The position numbers were made by a program, and so were the translations under genes. From contig NZ_JALTON010000047.1 of the NCBI RefSeq assembly GCF_027000115.1, positions 1-40,598 on the forward strand: a DNA stretch of 40,598 bases, in the 5' to 3' direction. Origin of the DNA: Thiohalobacter sp. (lineage in GTDB: Bacteria > Pseudomonadota > Gammaproteobacteria > Thiohalobacterales > Thiohalobacteraceae). The notes beneath the pieces are model-generated. The model saw only the letters and a program-made list of their open reading frames with translations, ran no database searches and was not told the DNA's origin. Each line of letters begins with the position of its first letter. Positions within the stretch are counted from its first letter, which is position 1. This document shows, piece after piece, positions 18,678-26,260 of this stretch.

Positions 18678-20315
18678 ATGAAGCCAGGTTCCGGGGCAAT
18701 CGCCCGTATCAGTCTGCCACTGTGGTCGGCCGCCCTGCTGCTGCTGATCCTGTTCTCCCAGCTCGTCTGGCAGGACGCCCGTGCCGAGGAAGCCGCGGCC
18801 TCCGGCGGCGTGGATGCCGTGCTTGTCATCGACAGCTCCGGGAGCATGAAGGAAACCGATCCCCGCCGTCGCCGCGTGCCCGCCGCCAAGATGTTCATCT
18901 CGCTGCTGGGCGCATCCGACCGGGTGGGGCTGATCAGCTTCAGCGACGACGGCTATCCGGTGGTGCATCTCACCCCGGCTACGCCGGCCAACCGGGACAA
19001 GCTGTTCGCGGGCGTGGAGAAGGTGTCCGCCCGCGGGGCCTACACCAACCTCGCCGCGGCCCTGGAGAAGGGCCGCGAGATGCTGATGAAGGAAGGCCGG
19101 CCCGACCGGCGTCGCATGCTGGTGCTCATGTCCGACGGCCACATGGACACCGGCGATCACGTGCGCGATCGCGAGCTGGTGCAGGACATCCGGGAGCGCC
19201 TGATCGCTCAGCTCAGGGAGGACGGCATCGAGGTCTACACCATCGCCTTCACCGAGGCCTCCGACATGAGCCTGATGCGCGAACTGGCCACGGGCACCGG
19301 GGCGCTGTCGCGGCTGGCTTCCAACGACCGCGAGCTGCATTCGGTGTTCAGCGCCATCTTCGAGAGCGCCAAGCAGCCCGACCAGTTGCCCATGGACGGC
19401 AGCGATTTTCTGGTCGATTCGGCCGTCGAGGAGGTCACGGTCGTGGCCTCCAAGCCGACGCCGGATACCGAGATCAGCTTGCGCATGCCCGACGGCCGGG
19501 TCATCACCCGCGAAGTGGCCGGGCGCGCGGTGCGCTGGTTCCGTTCCGACCTGTTCGACATGATCACCATCCAGGGGCCGCCGCCCGGCCAGTGGCGGCT
19601 CATTTCGGATGCCGGCGATAACCGCGCCTATGTCGTCACCAACCTGGGCCTGGGTGCCCGCGTCGGTACCGACAAGGTGGTCTCGGGTGCCGAGGTACTG
19701 GCCGAGGCCTGGCTCAAGGAGGACGGGCACACCCTCCGGCGCCCGGAAATCCTGCGCGCCACCCGTTTCCGGCTGGAGATCGAGTCCCCCGACGGCAGCA
19801 AGGTGCAGGTGCCGCTGGCCGACACCGGCCAGGAAGGCGATCGCGAGGCCGGCGACGGTATCCACGCCAGCCTGATGAGTCTCACCCAGCCCGGCACCCA
19901 TCGGGTGCGGGCCATCGCCACGGGTGAAACCTTCCAGCGCGAGAAAGTGCTGTTCGTCGAGGTCGCGCCCGCCCCCGAAGGGGCATCGTTGCCGGCGCCT
20001 GCCGAACCCGAATCTGAGCAGGAACAGGCAGCCGAGCCCGAACCGCAGCCCGCCCCGGAAGCGGAGGCAGTGCCGGAACCGGAGCCGGCACCCGAGCCCG
20101 AGCCGGCGCCGATGGAAGAGAAGATTGTCGAGGACGAGCCCGAGGAGGAGGGCCCCAATATCGGGCTGATCGTATCCCTGTTCGTGCTGGTCAACCTGCT
20201 CATCGCCATGGTCGTCGCGCTGGTCATCTTCCTGCGCAAGCGCCGCGCCGCGGCAGCGAAGGACAAGGAAGAAGGGGGCGGGGAAGCCGGGGAGGGTGAC
20301 GGCCTCGAGGTCTGA
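18678..20315 (+). CDS. VWA-domain membrane protein with Pro/Glu-rich stalk
   Basis: The 545-residue protein has an N-terminal signal or anchor helix (about 14-37, ending DARA), a von Willebrand A domain (about 44-235), a beta-rich region (about 240-430), a P/E-rich stalk (about 440-490) and a C-terminal membrane helix (about 495-518) followed by RKRR and an acidic tail. The metal site is complete: D52-S54-S56 in IDSSGSM, T122 in YTNL and D153 in MSDG. VWA domains bind protein partners through a divalent metal. Topology places the VWA domain in the periplasm. The start at 18678 has GGAAGG upstream; an earlier in-frame ATG lacks one. It is followed after 11 bases by another anchored protein, probably a partner. 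No specific function is recognised. Confidence 0.75.
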   Translation: MKPGSGAIARISLPLWSAALLLLILFSQLVWQDARAEEAAASGGVDAVLVIDSSGSMKETDPRRRRVPAAKMFISLLGASDRVGLISFSDDGYPVVHLTPATPANRDKLFAGVEKVSARGAYTNLAAALEKGREMLMKEGRPDRRRMLVLMSDGHMDTGDHVRDRELVQDIRERLIAQLREDGIEVYTIAFTEASDMSLMRELATGTGALSRLASNDRELHSVFSAIFESAKQPDQLPMDGSDFLVDSAVEEVTVVASKPTPDTEISLRMPDGRVITREVAGRAVRWFRSDLFDMITIQGPPPGQWRLISDAGDNRAYVVTNLGLGARVGTDKVVSGAEVLAEAWLKEDGHTLRRPEILRATRFRLEIESPDGSKVQVPLADTGQEGDREAGDGIHASLMSLTQPGTHRVRAIATGETFQREKVLFVEVAPAPEGASLPAPAEPESEQEQAAEPEPQPAPEAEAVPEPEPAPEPEPAPMEEKIVEDEPEEEGPNIGLIVSLFVLVNLLIAMVVALVIFLRKRRAAAAKDKEEGGGEAGEGDGLEV

Positions 20316-20326
20316 GTCCGCACGCC

Positions 20327-22099
20327 ATGAACACGACCCTGCTCTACAGCCTGCTCGGTGTCCTCGAACTGGTCTTCGTGGTCAGTGGCGTGGCCATCTG
20401 GCTCTGGCTGCGCAATCGCCGGGCGGGCGCGCGCATCGTCGAACTGGAATCGGCGCTGGCCGAGGCCGCGCGCGCCGAACCCGAGCCGGTCGAGCCGGTT
20501 GCGGCCAGTGAGGGCGAGAGCGGGCCGCAGCAGCACTACGCCGACTTCCTCGGACTGGAACTCGAGGCGTCCACCCTGATGCTCGGACCGCAAACCGACG
20601 AGCAGGCTGCCGGCGAGGGCGCGGCCGGGGACGACCGCGTTCGCCAGATGCTCGCCGCCCGCCACCAGTTCCTGCAGATGGAACTGGATGCCGAGCGCAT
20701 GGGCAAGGACCCCGAGGCCAAGCGCAGGCATATCGTGGAGGGCATGGAGGCGTTGCTGGCAACCCTGTTCCCGGTCGACCAGGTCGCTGCGGGTGCCGGG
20801 GCCGAAGAAACCAGCGGGGTCGAGTCATCATCGGAGCCGGCGACCCTCGGCCGCGATCAGCAGCTCGAGGATCAGATCGCCCATCTCCGGTCGGTCATCG
20901 ACAACCAGCACGAGGTCATGCGCGACCTGCGTGAGTTGCTGGAGGAGACGTTTGACGACTCCGAGGAAGTACAGGCCATGATCCACCGCCTGGAGACGGC
21001 GGGCGAACGTGCCGAGCAGGTGCAGCGCGCGCTCGAGGCCAGCGGCATGTCCGGGTTCGAAGGCGCATCGGCAAGCCACGAGCCGGACGCCGACATGCTG
21101 CGCGATCTGGTCAGCAACCAGCAGCGCACCATCGATGACCTGAAGCGGATGCTGCACGAGGCGGTTTCCGATGGCGAGGTTGCCCAGGAACTCGAGGAGG
21201 CGATGGGCAGGATGCAGCGTGCCAACCAGGAGCTGGGCATGTGTGTCTCGGTACTGGAAGACGAGAATGCCCATCTGCGCGACGAGGTCGAGGAGCTGCG
21301 AGCGCAGGTCGAGGCGTTGCAGGACAGCGTTTCCGGGGAGGCCATCGGCGAGACCGGCCAGGTGGCGGAATCGGCCACGACAATCGCGCCGGAGGCACCG
21401 GACGGAGCCGAAACCATGGCGGAAGCGGATTCAGCGGAGGCATCGGCGCCCGGGGATCCTGTTGCCGAACAGCAGGCCAGCGAGGCGGTGAACCCGGTGT
21501 TCGAGGAGGTTCTGGCCGAGGCCGAAGCCGCCGAGGCGGAACGGGTCGAGGAGGTGAACACCGGGGACATCGGCGAAGCGGTCGACGTGGATGCCTTGCT
21601 GGAATCGGCAGGGCAGGCCGGGGGTGGCGCGGTGGACAGCACGGAAGCCGCGCAGCCGGTTACCGACGAGGACGTTGACGCCCCGATGGCGTCAGTGCCC
21701 ACGGGTGGGGAGGCCGCGCCGGCCGCGACAGACGATGATGCAGCTGAGCCCGCGGTTGCCGAGAATGACATGGAGGTCCTGTCGGAGGCGCGCCCGGCCG
21801 GGGCGGACGATGCGCCGGACGACGGCAGCGATGCGACGACTGCGCCGGGCGGAGATCAAGCGGTTTCCAGCGCGTCCCCCGAGGCGGATGCTGAACGGGA
21901 GGTGGTCATGCCGGTCGGTGCCAATCTCAATCTTGCCGAGGAGGCCGCGAAGGAAGCTGCGGGGACGGGAGAAAGAGACAAGACCGGCGAGGCCGACGCC
22001 CACGACATCGATGCTCTCATCGACGGTGCCCTGCAGGCGGGCCCGGATGCCGATCTGCGTGAGGCCGGATCCAGCGCAGCGAAATCCGGACAAAGGTAG
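20327..22099 (+). CDS. Membrane-anchored acidic coiled-coil protein of unknown function
   Basis: This 590-residue protein has one N-terminal membrane helix (about 5-28) followed by RNRR, placing the rest in the cytosol. A helical region spans about 100-345, with two similar units about 70 residues apart (IDNQHEVMRDLRELLEE near 189 and VSNQQRTIDDLKRMLHE near 261). From about 345 on it is low-complexity, rich in A, E, D, G and P, with two short motifs, VDVDALLESAGQAG (about 418) and HDIDALIDGALQAG (about 558), which resemble the EIDALL motif at the FliM N-terminus. It follows the VWA gene by 11 bases and faces the AMMECR1-like gene with a 4-base gap. No known family was recognised; the low-complexity region may evolve quickly. 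Confidence 0.7.
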   Translation: MNTTLLYSLLGVLELVFVVSGVAIWLWLRNRRAGARIVELESALAEAARAEPEPVEPVAASEGESGPQQHYADFLGLELEASTLMLGPQTDEQAAGEGAAGDDRVRQMLAARHQFLQMELDAERMGKDPEAKRRHIVEGMEALLATLFPVDQVAAGAGAEETSGVESSSEPATLGRDQQLEDQIAHLRSVIDNQHEVMRDLRELLEETFDDSEEVQAMIHRLETAGERAEQVQRALEASGMSGFEGASASHEPDADMLRDLVSNQQRTIDDLKRMLHEAVSDGEVAQELEEAMGRMQRANQELGMCVSVLEDENAHLRDEVEELRAQVEALQDSVSGEAIGETGQVAESATTIAPEAPDGAETMAEADSAEASAPGDPVAEQQASEAVNPVFEEVLAEAEAAEAERVEEVNTGDIGEAVDVDALLESAGQAGGGAVDSTEAAQPVTDEDVDAPMASVPTGGEAAPAATDDDAAEPAVAENDMEVLSEARPAGADDAPDDGSDATTAPGGDQAVSSASPEADAEREVVMPVGANLNLAEEAAKEAAGTGERDKTGEADAHDIDALIDGALQAGPDADLREAGSSAAKSGQR

Positions 22100-22103
22100 T
22101 GAA

Positions 22104-22685
22104 CTATTGCTGTTCCGCAAACGATTCCGTGGTGTAACGCCAAACCCGGACGGTCGGTGACCAGTGGCCCGGAGGCAGCCCGGCCTTGAGCTTTAGATGG
22201 GCGAGGAAGTCCTCGCGCCGCGGCAACTGCGCCCAGACCGAGGGCAGGAAGGTCCCGCGGCGACCCATGTCCTCCAGGATCAGGCCGTCGACCCCGGGGC
22301 GGATCTGGCGCAGCAGGTCGGCCTCGTCGGTGAACGCCATCGGCTCCGGCGGCGACAGCACCGAGATCTCGATCTCGAGGTCGTCGAATTCATCGACTGC
22401 CAGCGGGGGGAAGCGGGGATCGCGAAAGGCCGCGGCAAAGGCGTTCTCGGCGACATCCACCACCAGCGGGCGATGGGCCTCCAGGCTGCCGATGCAGCCG
22501 CGCAGCTCGCCCTGGCGATGCAGGGTCACGAAGGCCGCGCCCGGCGCCGCCAGCTCCGGATCGAAGTCGGCCGGATCGACCGCCAGCGGGCGACCGGTTT
22601 CCAGGCCATGGAGGATGGATGCGCGCGCCAGCCGCAGCAGCTCTGCGCGCCGGGTGCTGTCGAAACGCGGTTCAGTGGATGACAT
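22104..22685 (-). CDS. AMMECR1-family protein (AmmeMemoRadiSam system A component)
   Basis: The 193-residue protein is an AMMECR1 homolog with the family hallmark LRGCIG at 61-66, followed by VAENAFAAAFRDPRFPPL (about 77-94) and EIEISVLSPPEPM. The human relative is linked to a contiguous-gene syndrome; the biochemical role is unknown in any organism. In bacteria AMMECR1-like, MEMO1-like and a radical SAM protein are often encoded together and are named AmmeMemoRadiSam; all three are present here. The start MSSTEPRF at 22685 overlaps the upstream MEMO1-like gene by 14 bases, pointing to coupled translation. The gene ends 4 bases from the convergent coiled-coil gene. Confidence 0.93.
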   Translation of the reverse strand: MSSTEPRFDSTRRAELLRLARASILHGLETGRPLAVDPADFDPELAAPGAAFVTLHRQGELRGCIGSLEAHRPLVVDVAENAFAAAFRDPRFPPLAVDEFDDLEIEISVLSPPEPMAFTDEADLLRQIRPGVDGLILEDMGRRGTFLPSVWAQLPRREDFLAHLKLKAGLPPGHWSPTVRVWRYTTESFAEQQ

Positions 22686-23463
22686 AGGCGCCATACCCCA
22701 CCACCTGGTCGCGGGGACCGGCGGTGTCGCCCGAGTTGCGCAGATCCAGTGTCTCTGCCCGCAGGCCGCGCGCCCGCGCCGCCAGCAGGGCGCCGCCCAC
22801 CGGGATGCGGCCGCAGGCATCGTCGTAGTCCAGCGCTTCCGGCCGCAGTGATTCGATCGCCTTCGATGTGGCGCTGTCCATGGCGCGCGCGGTGGCATAG
22901 TCGTGGTAATGGCTGAGATCGGAACTGATCACGATCAGGGTTTCCGGGTCGTCCCAGAAGGCATCCAGCACCTCGCGCACTTCCTCGTAGGTGGCGTCGC
23001 CGACCACCAGCGGCACCAGTTCGAAGTCTTCCAGTACCTCCTGAAGGAAGGGCAGCTGCACCTCCAGGCTGTGTTCCCAGGCGTGGGCATCGTCGCGGAT
23101 CACGACCTGCGGCAGCCGTTCGGCGAGCGCAACGACGGCGGCCTGGTTGACGGGCACGTCGCCCAGCGGGGTACGGAAATGGGTGGCCGTGGGCGCGGCC
23201 AGCCCCCGCACAGGCACGCGGTGGGCCGGGCCCAGAAGTACCACGCGCCGCACCTGCCCGCGCAGGGGTACGAGCTGCGCATAGGCGGTGCCGGCGACCG
23301 GGCCGGAATAGATGTAGCCGGCGTGCGGCACGATCACCGCCTTGGGCGGCGGCGAGCTGATGCGGGCCGGATGCGACAGGAAGGCACGCACCTCCGCGCG
23401 CAGCCGTTCCGGCTCGTCCGGGTAAAAGGTGCCGGCGACGGCCGGCGGGCGAATCCTGCTCAT
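22672..23463 (-). CDS. MEMO1-family protein (AmmeMemoRadiSam system B component)
   Basis: The 263-residue protein belongs to the MEMO1 family, structurally related to class III extradiol dioxygenases. Residues corresponding to the metal ligands of human MEMO1 are intact: H47 in VPHAGYIYSG, H81 in LGPAHR and C217 in DDACGRIP. Other conserved segments are EHSLEVQLPFL (130-140) and ISSDLSHYH (179-187). Human MEMO1 binds copper or iron and acts in redox signalling; the bacterial reaction is unknown. It shares an upstream region of 166 bases with the divergent radical SAM gene and overlaps the AMMECR1-like gene downstream. Confidence 0.95.
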   Translation of the reverse strand: MSRIRPPAVAGTFYPDEPERLRAEVRAFLSHPARISSPPPKAVIVPHAGYIYSGPVAGTAYAQLVPLRGQVRRVVLLGPAHRVPVRGLAAPTATHFRTPLGDVPVNQAAVVALAERLPQVVIRDDAHAWEHSLEVQLPFLQEVLEDFELVPLVVGDATYEEVREVLDAFWDDPETLIVISSDLSHYHDYATARAMDSATSKAIESLRPEALDYDDACGRIPVGGALLAARARGLRAETLDLRNSGDTAGPRDQVVGYGAYVIH

Positions 23464-23501
23464 GACGACTGCTCCGCGGCTTCCCTGTCCTTCACATAGT
23501 A

Positions 23502-23597
23502 TTGAGGCAGGTCAAATTCAAGCCCGTCTGCCGTTGCGGCCGCGGCGGATCGTCCCCATATTGATCCAGCGCGCATATTGCACCAGGGCATGTGCAA
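23502..23597. promoter_or_regulatory. Candidate operators in the MEMO1/radical SAM intergenic region
   Basis: TTGAGGCAGGTCAA at 23502-23515 is an imperfect FNR/ANR-like dyad, 8 of 10 conserved positions of TTGATnnnnATCAA, with symmetric changes. At 23578-23597 TTGCAC and GTGCAA form an inverted repeat with an 8-base loop, about 30 bases before the radical SAM start. CATATTG occurs twice, 17 bases apart (23557 and 23574). None is paired with a clear -10 element, so the regulator and the affected gene are unknown. Confidence 0.25.
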
Positions 23598-23629
23598 CAG
23601 GCCTGCCCGGAAATGTGAGGAGTCGGCGC

Positions 23630-24745
23630 ATGAGCGATCAGGAACATCATCAGCCGGACTGGGATCCGCGCTACGTGAAGGAAACCCGCTACTGGCACAC
23701 GCTGGAGGATGGCCGCGTCCAGTGCGATCTCTGCCCGCGGTTCTGCAAGCTGCGGCCGGGCCAGCGCGGCTTGTGCTTCGTGCGCGCCAACCAGGATGGA
23801 AAGATCGTGCTGACGTCCTATGGCCGCTCCAGCGGCTTCTGCGTCGATCCCATCGAGAAGAAACCGCTCAACCATTTCCTGCCCGGGACCCCGGTGCTGT
23901 CCTTTGGTACCGCGGGCTGCAACCTGGCCTGCAAGTTCTGCCAGAACTGGGACATCAGCAAGTCACGCGAGATCGACACCCTTGCCGACGAGGCCTCGCC
24001 GGAGAAGATCGCTCGGGTGGCCGAGGCGCTGGGGTGCCGCAGCGTTGCCTACACCTACAACGACCCCGTCATCTTCCACGAATACGCCATCGACGTCGCG
24101 AAAGCCTGCCACGAGCGCGGCATCCGTTCGGTGGCGGTCACCGCCGGCTATATCACCGAGGAAGCGCGCAAGGAATTCTTTGCCCACATGGACGCCGCCA
24201 ATGTGGACCTGAAGGGCTTCACGGAGGACTTCTACTGGAAGCTGACCGGCGGTCACCTGCAGCCGGTGCTGGATACGCTGGAATACCTGGCGAAGGAAAC
24301 CGATGTCTGGGTGGAGATCACCACGCTGCTGATCCCCGGCTGGAACGATTCCGACGAGGAAATCGACGCCATGACCCGGTGGGTGGTGGCGCATCTGGGT
24401 CCGGACGTGCCCATGCACTTCACGGCCTTCCATCCCGACTACAAAATGATGGACACGCCGCCGACGCCGCCGCAGACCCTGACCCGGGCGCGCGAGATCG
24501 CCCTGCGCAATGGTGTGCATTATGCCTATACCGGCAACGTGCACGACGAGGCCGGCGAGAGCACCTATTGCCCGCACTGCGGCACGTGCGTCATCGGCCG
24601 CGACTGGTATGTGATCACCGACTGGAACCTGACAGCGGAGGGCCATTGCGGCCACTGCGGTGGCACCATTGCCGGCGTGTTCGAGGACAGGCCCGGCACC
24701 TGGGGTGCCAAGCGGCTGCCGGTAAGGCTGGCCGCCTTTGGCTGA
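23630..24745 (+). CDS. AmmeMemoRadiSam system radical SAM protein
   Basis: The 371-residue protein is a radical SAM enzyme: the cluster cysteines are C97, C101 and C104 in CNLACKFC. It also has an N-terminal cysteine set C32-C35-C39-C49 (CDLCPRFCKLRPGQRGLC) and two C-terminal CxxC units (C314-C317-C320 and C340-C343) that probably bind zinc or further iron-sulfur clusters. The arrangement, including YTYNDPVIFHEY and NVDLKGFTEDFY, matches the pyruvate-formate-lyase-activase-related protein found with MEMO1 and AMMECR1 homologs. Its substrate is unknown. The start at 23630 is preceded by TGAGGAG; an earlier in-frame start would reach into the divergent MEMO1-like gene. Confidence 0.95.
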   Translation: MSDQEHHQPDWDPRYVKETRYWHTLEDGRVQCDLCPRFCKLRPGQRGLCFVRANQDGKIVLTSYGRSSGFCVDPIEKKPLNHFLPGTPVLSFGTAGCNLACKFCQNWDISKSREIDTLADEASPEKIARVAEALGCRSVAYTYNDPVIFHEYAIDVAKACHERGIRSVAVTAGYITEEARKEFFAHMDAANVDLKGFTEDFYWKLTGGHLQPVLDTLEYLAKETDVWVEITTLLIPGWNDSDEEIDAMTRWVVAHLGPDVPMHFTAFHPDYKMMDTPPTPPQTLTRAREIALRNGVHYAYTGNVHDEAGESTYCPHCGTCVIGRDWYVITDWNLTAEGHCGHCGGTIAGVFEDRPGTWGAKRLPVRLAAFG

Positions 24746-24778
24746 GGCGCGACCCTCCGCCCCCGGCGCAGGGGCCGT

Positions 24779-24867
24779 GGCGTCGTCGGGGGCAACCGAC
24801 GGGACGGTTCCGGATCAGACCACCTCGGCATGCGCCGCGCCTCTGTGCGCTCGGCGTTCGTCTCTCG
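24779..24867. repeat. 89-bp direct repeat, left copy
   Basis: This segment recurs at 25060-25148 without gaps; by eye about 11 of 89 positions differ. The last 26 bases, ending in CGTTCGTCTCTCG, are identical. Here TCTCTCG at 24861-24867 also pairs with CGAGAGA at 24880-24886, so the copy ends in a small hairpin that the right copy lacks. The gap 24746-25182 holds no gene that I can support; it is filled mainly by this pair and the palindrome between them. Confidence 0.8.
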
Positions 24868-24933
24868 CCGCCCGGCCGACGAGAGATATGGGTCGTCTCA
24901 CAATTGTCTGAACATCGAAGTCCTGTGAATCTG

Positions 24934-25021
24934 TAGGATGGGCAAAGGCCCGAAGGGCCGTGCCCATCATGAGGGTCAGGGGGTGCTGATGGGCACGTCG
25001 CTGCGCGCCTTTGCCCATCCT
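24934..25021. repeat. 88-bp palindromic dispersed repeat, copy B
   Basis: This is the second copy of the element at 9481-9568, in the same orientation and of the same length. Its ends TAGGATGGGCAAAGG and CCTTTGCCCATCCT are almost perfect reverse complements, with GTGCCCATC and GATGGGCAC forming an inner stem. It lies between the two copies of the 89-bp direct repeat, downstream of the radical SAM gene and downstream of the minus-strand cluster that ends at 25183, so it may help end transcription from both sides. Confidence 0.85.
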
Positions 25022-25059
25022 ACCAGTCCGCTGAGGTATGCCCCTCAGCCGGGGGGCTT

Positions 25060-25148
25060 GGCGTCATCGGGGGCAACAGATGGGACGCTCCCGGACCAGA
25101 GCATCTCGGCGTGCCCGGCGCCTCTGTGCGCTCGGCGTTCGTCTCTCG
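25060..25148. repeat. 89-bp direct repeat, right copy
   Basis: This is the right copy of the repeat at 24779-24867, same orientation, 281 bases later. It ends at CGTTCGTCTCTCG, just before the stop codon of the small membrane protein gene on the minus strand. Confidence 0.8.
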
Positions 25149-25182
25149 TGGCCAGGCGCTGATAGCCCTGCCTTCGTTGCGC

Positions 25183-25356
25183 CTACCCGGGAAGACGAAA
25201 GGCTGCGGACAGCACGGCATAGCTGACGATGGCCATGCCGGCGGTGGCGATCCAGGCCTGCCGGCGCCAGCCGAACAGGTGCAGCATGACGACGATGGTC
25301 CAGCCCATCAGCAGTGGCCAGAGGCGAACCGGACTGTCGGTGACCAGTTCGGGCAT
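25183..25356 (-). CDS. Small membrane protein of 57 residues, unknown function
   Basis: The reverse strand encodes 57 residues starting MPELVTDSPVRLWPLL. Two hydrophobic stretches (about 12-29, LWPLLMGWTIVVMLHLFG, and 35-53, WIATAGMAIVSYAVLSAAF) are separated by the positive turn WRRQ, the pattern of a two-helix inner-membrane protein. Its ATG shares a base with the stop codon of the DUF4124 gene (TGATG), which argues for a real, translationally coupled gene despite the size. It ends close to the repeat island. I do not recognise a family. Confidence 0.6.
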   Translation of the reverse strand: MPELVTDSPVRLWPLLMGWTIVVMLHLFGWRRQAWIATAGMAIVSYAVLSAAFRLPG

Positions 25357-25928
25357 CAGGGTGCGGTGCCGCCGGAGCGCTTGAGCAGATCGGCATACCA
25401 GTCCGGCGGGAGCTGGTCGTAATCCACGGCGGGCGGCGCCTTGCCGGGCGATTCGGGGGCAGGGGTGACGTCACCGACCGATTCGGTCGGGCGCGGGAAA
25501 TCGGTGGCGCTCAGGGCGCCGAAACCGCCGTTGCGGCACTTGGCCCGGGCGAGGCGGCCCACGGCATGGGCACTGATGCGCTCGTTGTAGCGGTACTGGT
25601 TGACGAAGTTGAGCAGGTTCAGCAGGGGCGGGCTGATGTAGTTCACGCCGCCCAGGGCGTCGATCTGTTCCGGAATCTCCACGCCGGCCCTCAGTTCCTC
25701 GAAGGCACCGCTGGCGAAGGCGCGCGCGGCGTCACACGCAGCGGCCGCGCCGGCGCTCTGGGGGCGCGCGTCCATGCCATGAAGGGTGCGTGCCTGCTGA
25801 TCCGGGGGGCAGGGCGTCCGGGAATAGCTCACGTGGCCGTTGCCGTCCTGGCAGCGATAGACCGCTGCCGCGGCCGAAGCGGCCTGCAGGGCCAGGAACA
25901 GGCCCGTCACCATCGCTGCCTTGCGCAT
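25356..25928 (-). CDS. DUF4124 domain protein, secreted
   Basis: The 190-residue product has a signal peptide (about 1-22, MRKAAMVTGLFLALQ...) and then a DUF4124 segment, VYRCQDGNGHVSYSRTPC (residues 23-40), the short cysteine-containing motif seen in many periplasmic gammaproteobacterial proteins. The remainder has two more cysteines and a proline-rich tail (about 145-170). The function of DUF4124 is unknown. The start at 25928 has GGGAGG at the right distance; an ATG 21 bases upstream has no such site. It is coupled to the small membrane gene after it and lies 24 bases after another small membrane gene. Confidence 0.75.
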   Translation of the reverse strand: MRKAAMVTGLFLALQAASAAAAVYRCQDGNGHVSYSRTPCPPDQQARTLHGMDARPQSAGAAAACDAARAFASGAFEELRAGVEIPEQIDALGGVNYISPPLLNLLNFVNQYRYNERISAHAVGRLARAKCRNGGFGALSATDFPRPTESVGDVTPAPESPGKAPPAVDYDQLPPDWYADLLKRSGGTAP

Positions 25929-25952
25929 GCGTGCCTCCCTGCGGGTCATCGC

Positions 25953-26159
25953 TCAGTGTTTCAGCAGACGTTCCAGCCAGGCCTCGGCCGGATGATAGCC
26001 GAAGGCCTCGTGGAACCAGCCTTCCAGGGCCCAGAATGCCACAAGCCCGGCCACGCCGGCCAGCGGCCAACTGGAAAAGCCGGCACCGAGCAGCACGCTT
26101 ACCAGGCCGGCCACGGCGCCGGCCATCAGGGTCGCGAGGAAAAACAGCAGCACGTTCAT
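25953..26159 (-). CDS. Small membrane protein of 68 residues, unknown function
   Basis: The 68 residues start MNVLLFFLATLMAGAVAGLV and hold two hydrophobic segments (about 2-25 and 29-47), followed by an amphipathic tail with H and E residues (ALEGWFHEAFGYHPAEAW). The start has a strong GGGAGGTGG ribosome binding site, which separates it from a longer, unconvincing in-frame reading. It lies 101 bases after mog and 24 bases before the DUF4124 gene on the same strand. No family is recognised. Confidence 0.65.
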   Translation of the reverse strand: MNVLLFFLATLMAGAVAGLVSVLLGAGFSSWPLAGVAGLVAFWALEGWFHEAFGYHPAEAWLERLLKH

Positions 26160-26260
26160 GGGACCACCTCCCGTGCGCGAACAGCTCATGCTCATGAGGG
26201 TTATCGGCTGCTCGGGAGGGGCCTTGACCCGGATGTTCCGCCGGGATGCCCGGAGGATGC

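Noticed and set aside
19960-20150. Tandem DNA repeat or CRISPR-like array
   Set aside because: The periodicity comes from Pro-Glu codons in the stalk of the VWA protein; there are no spacers.
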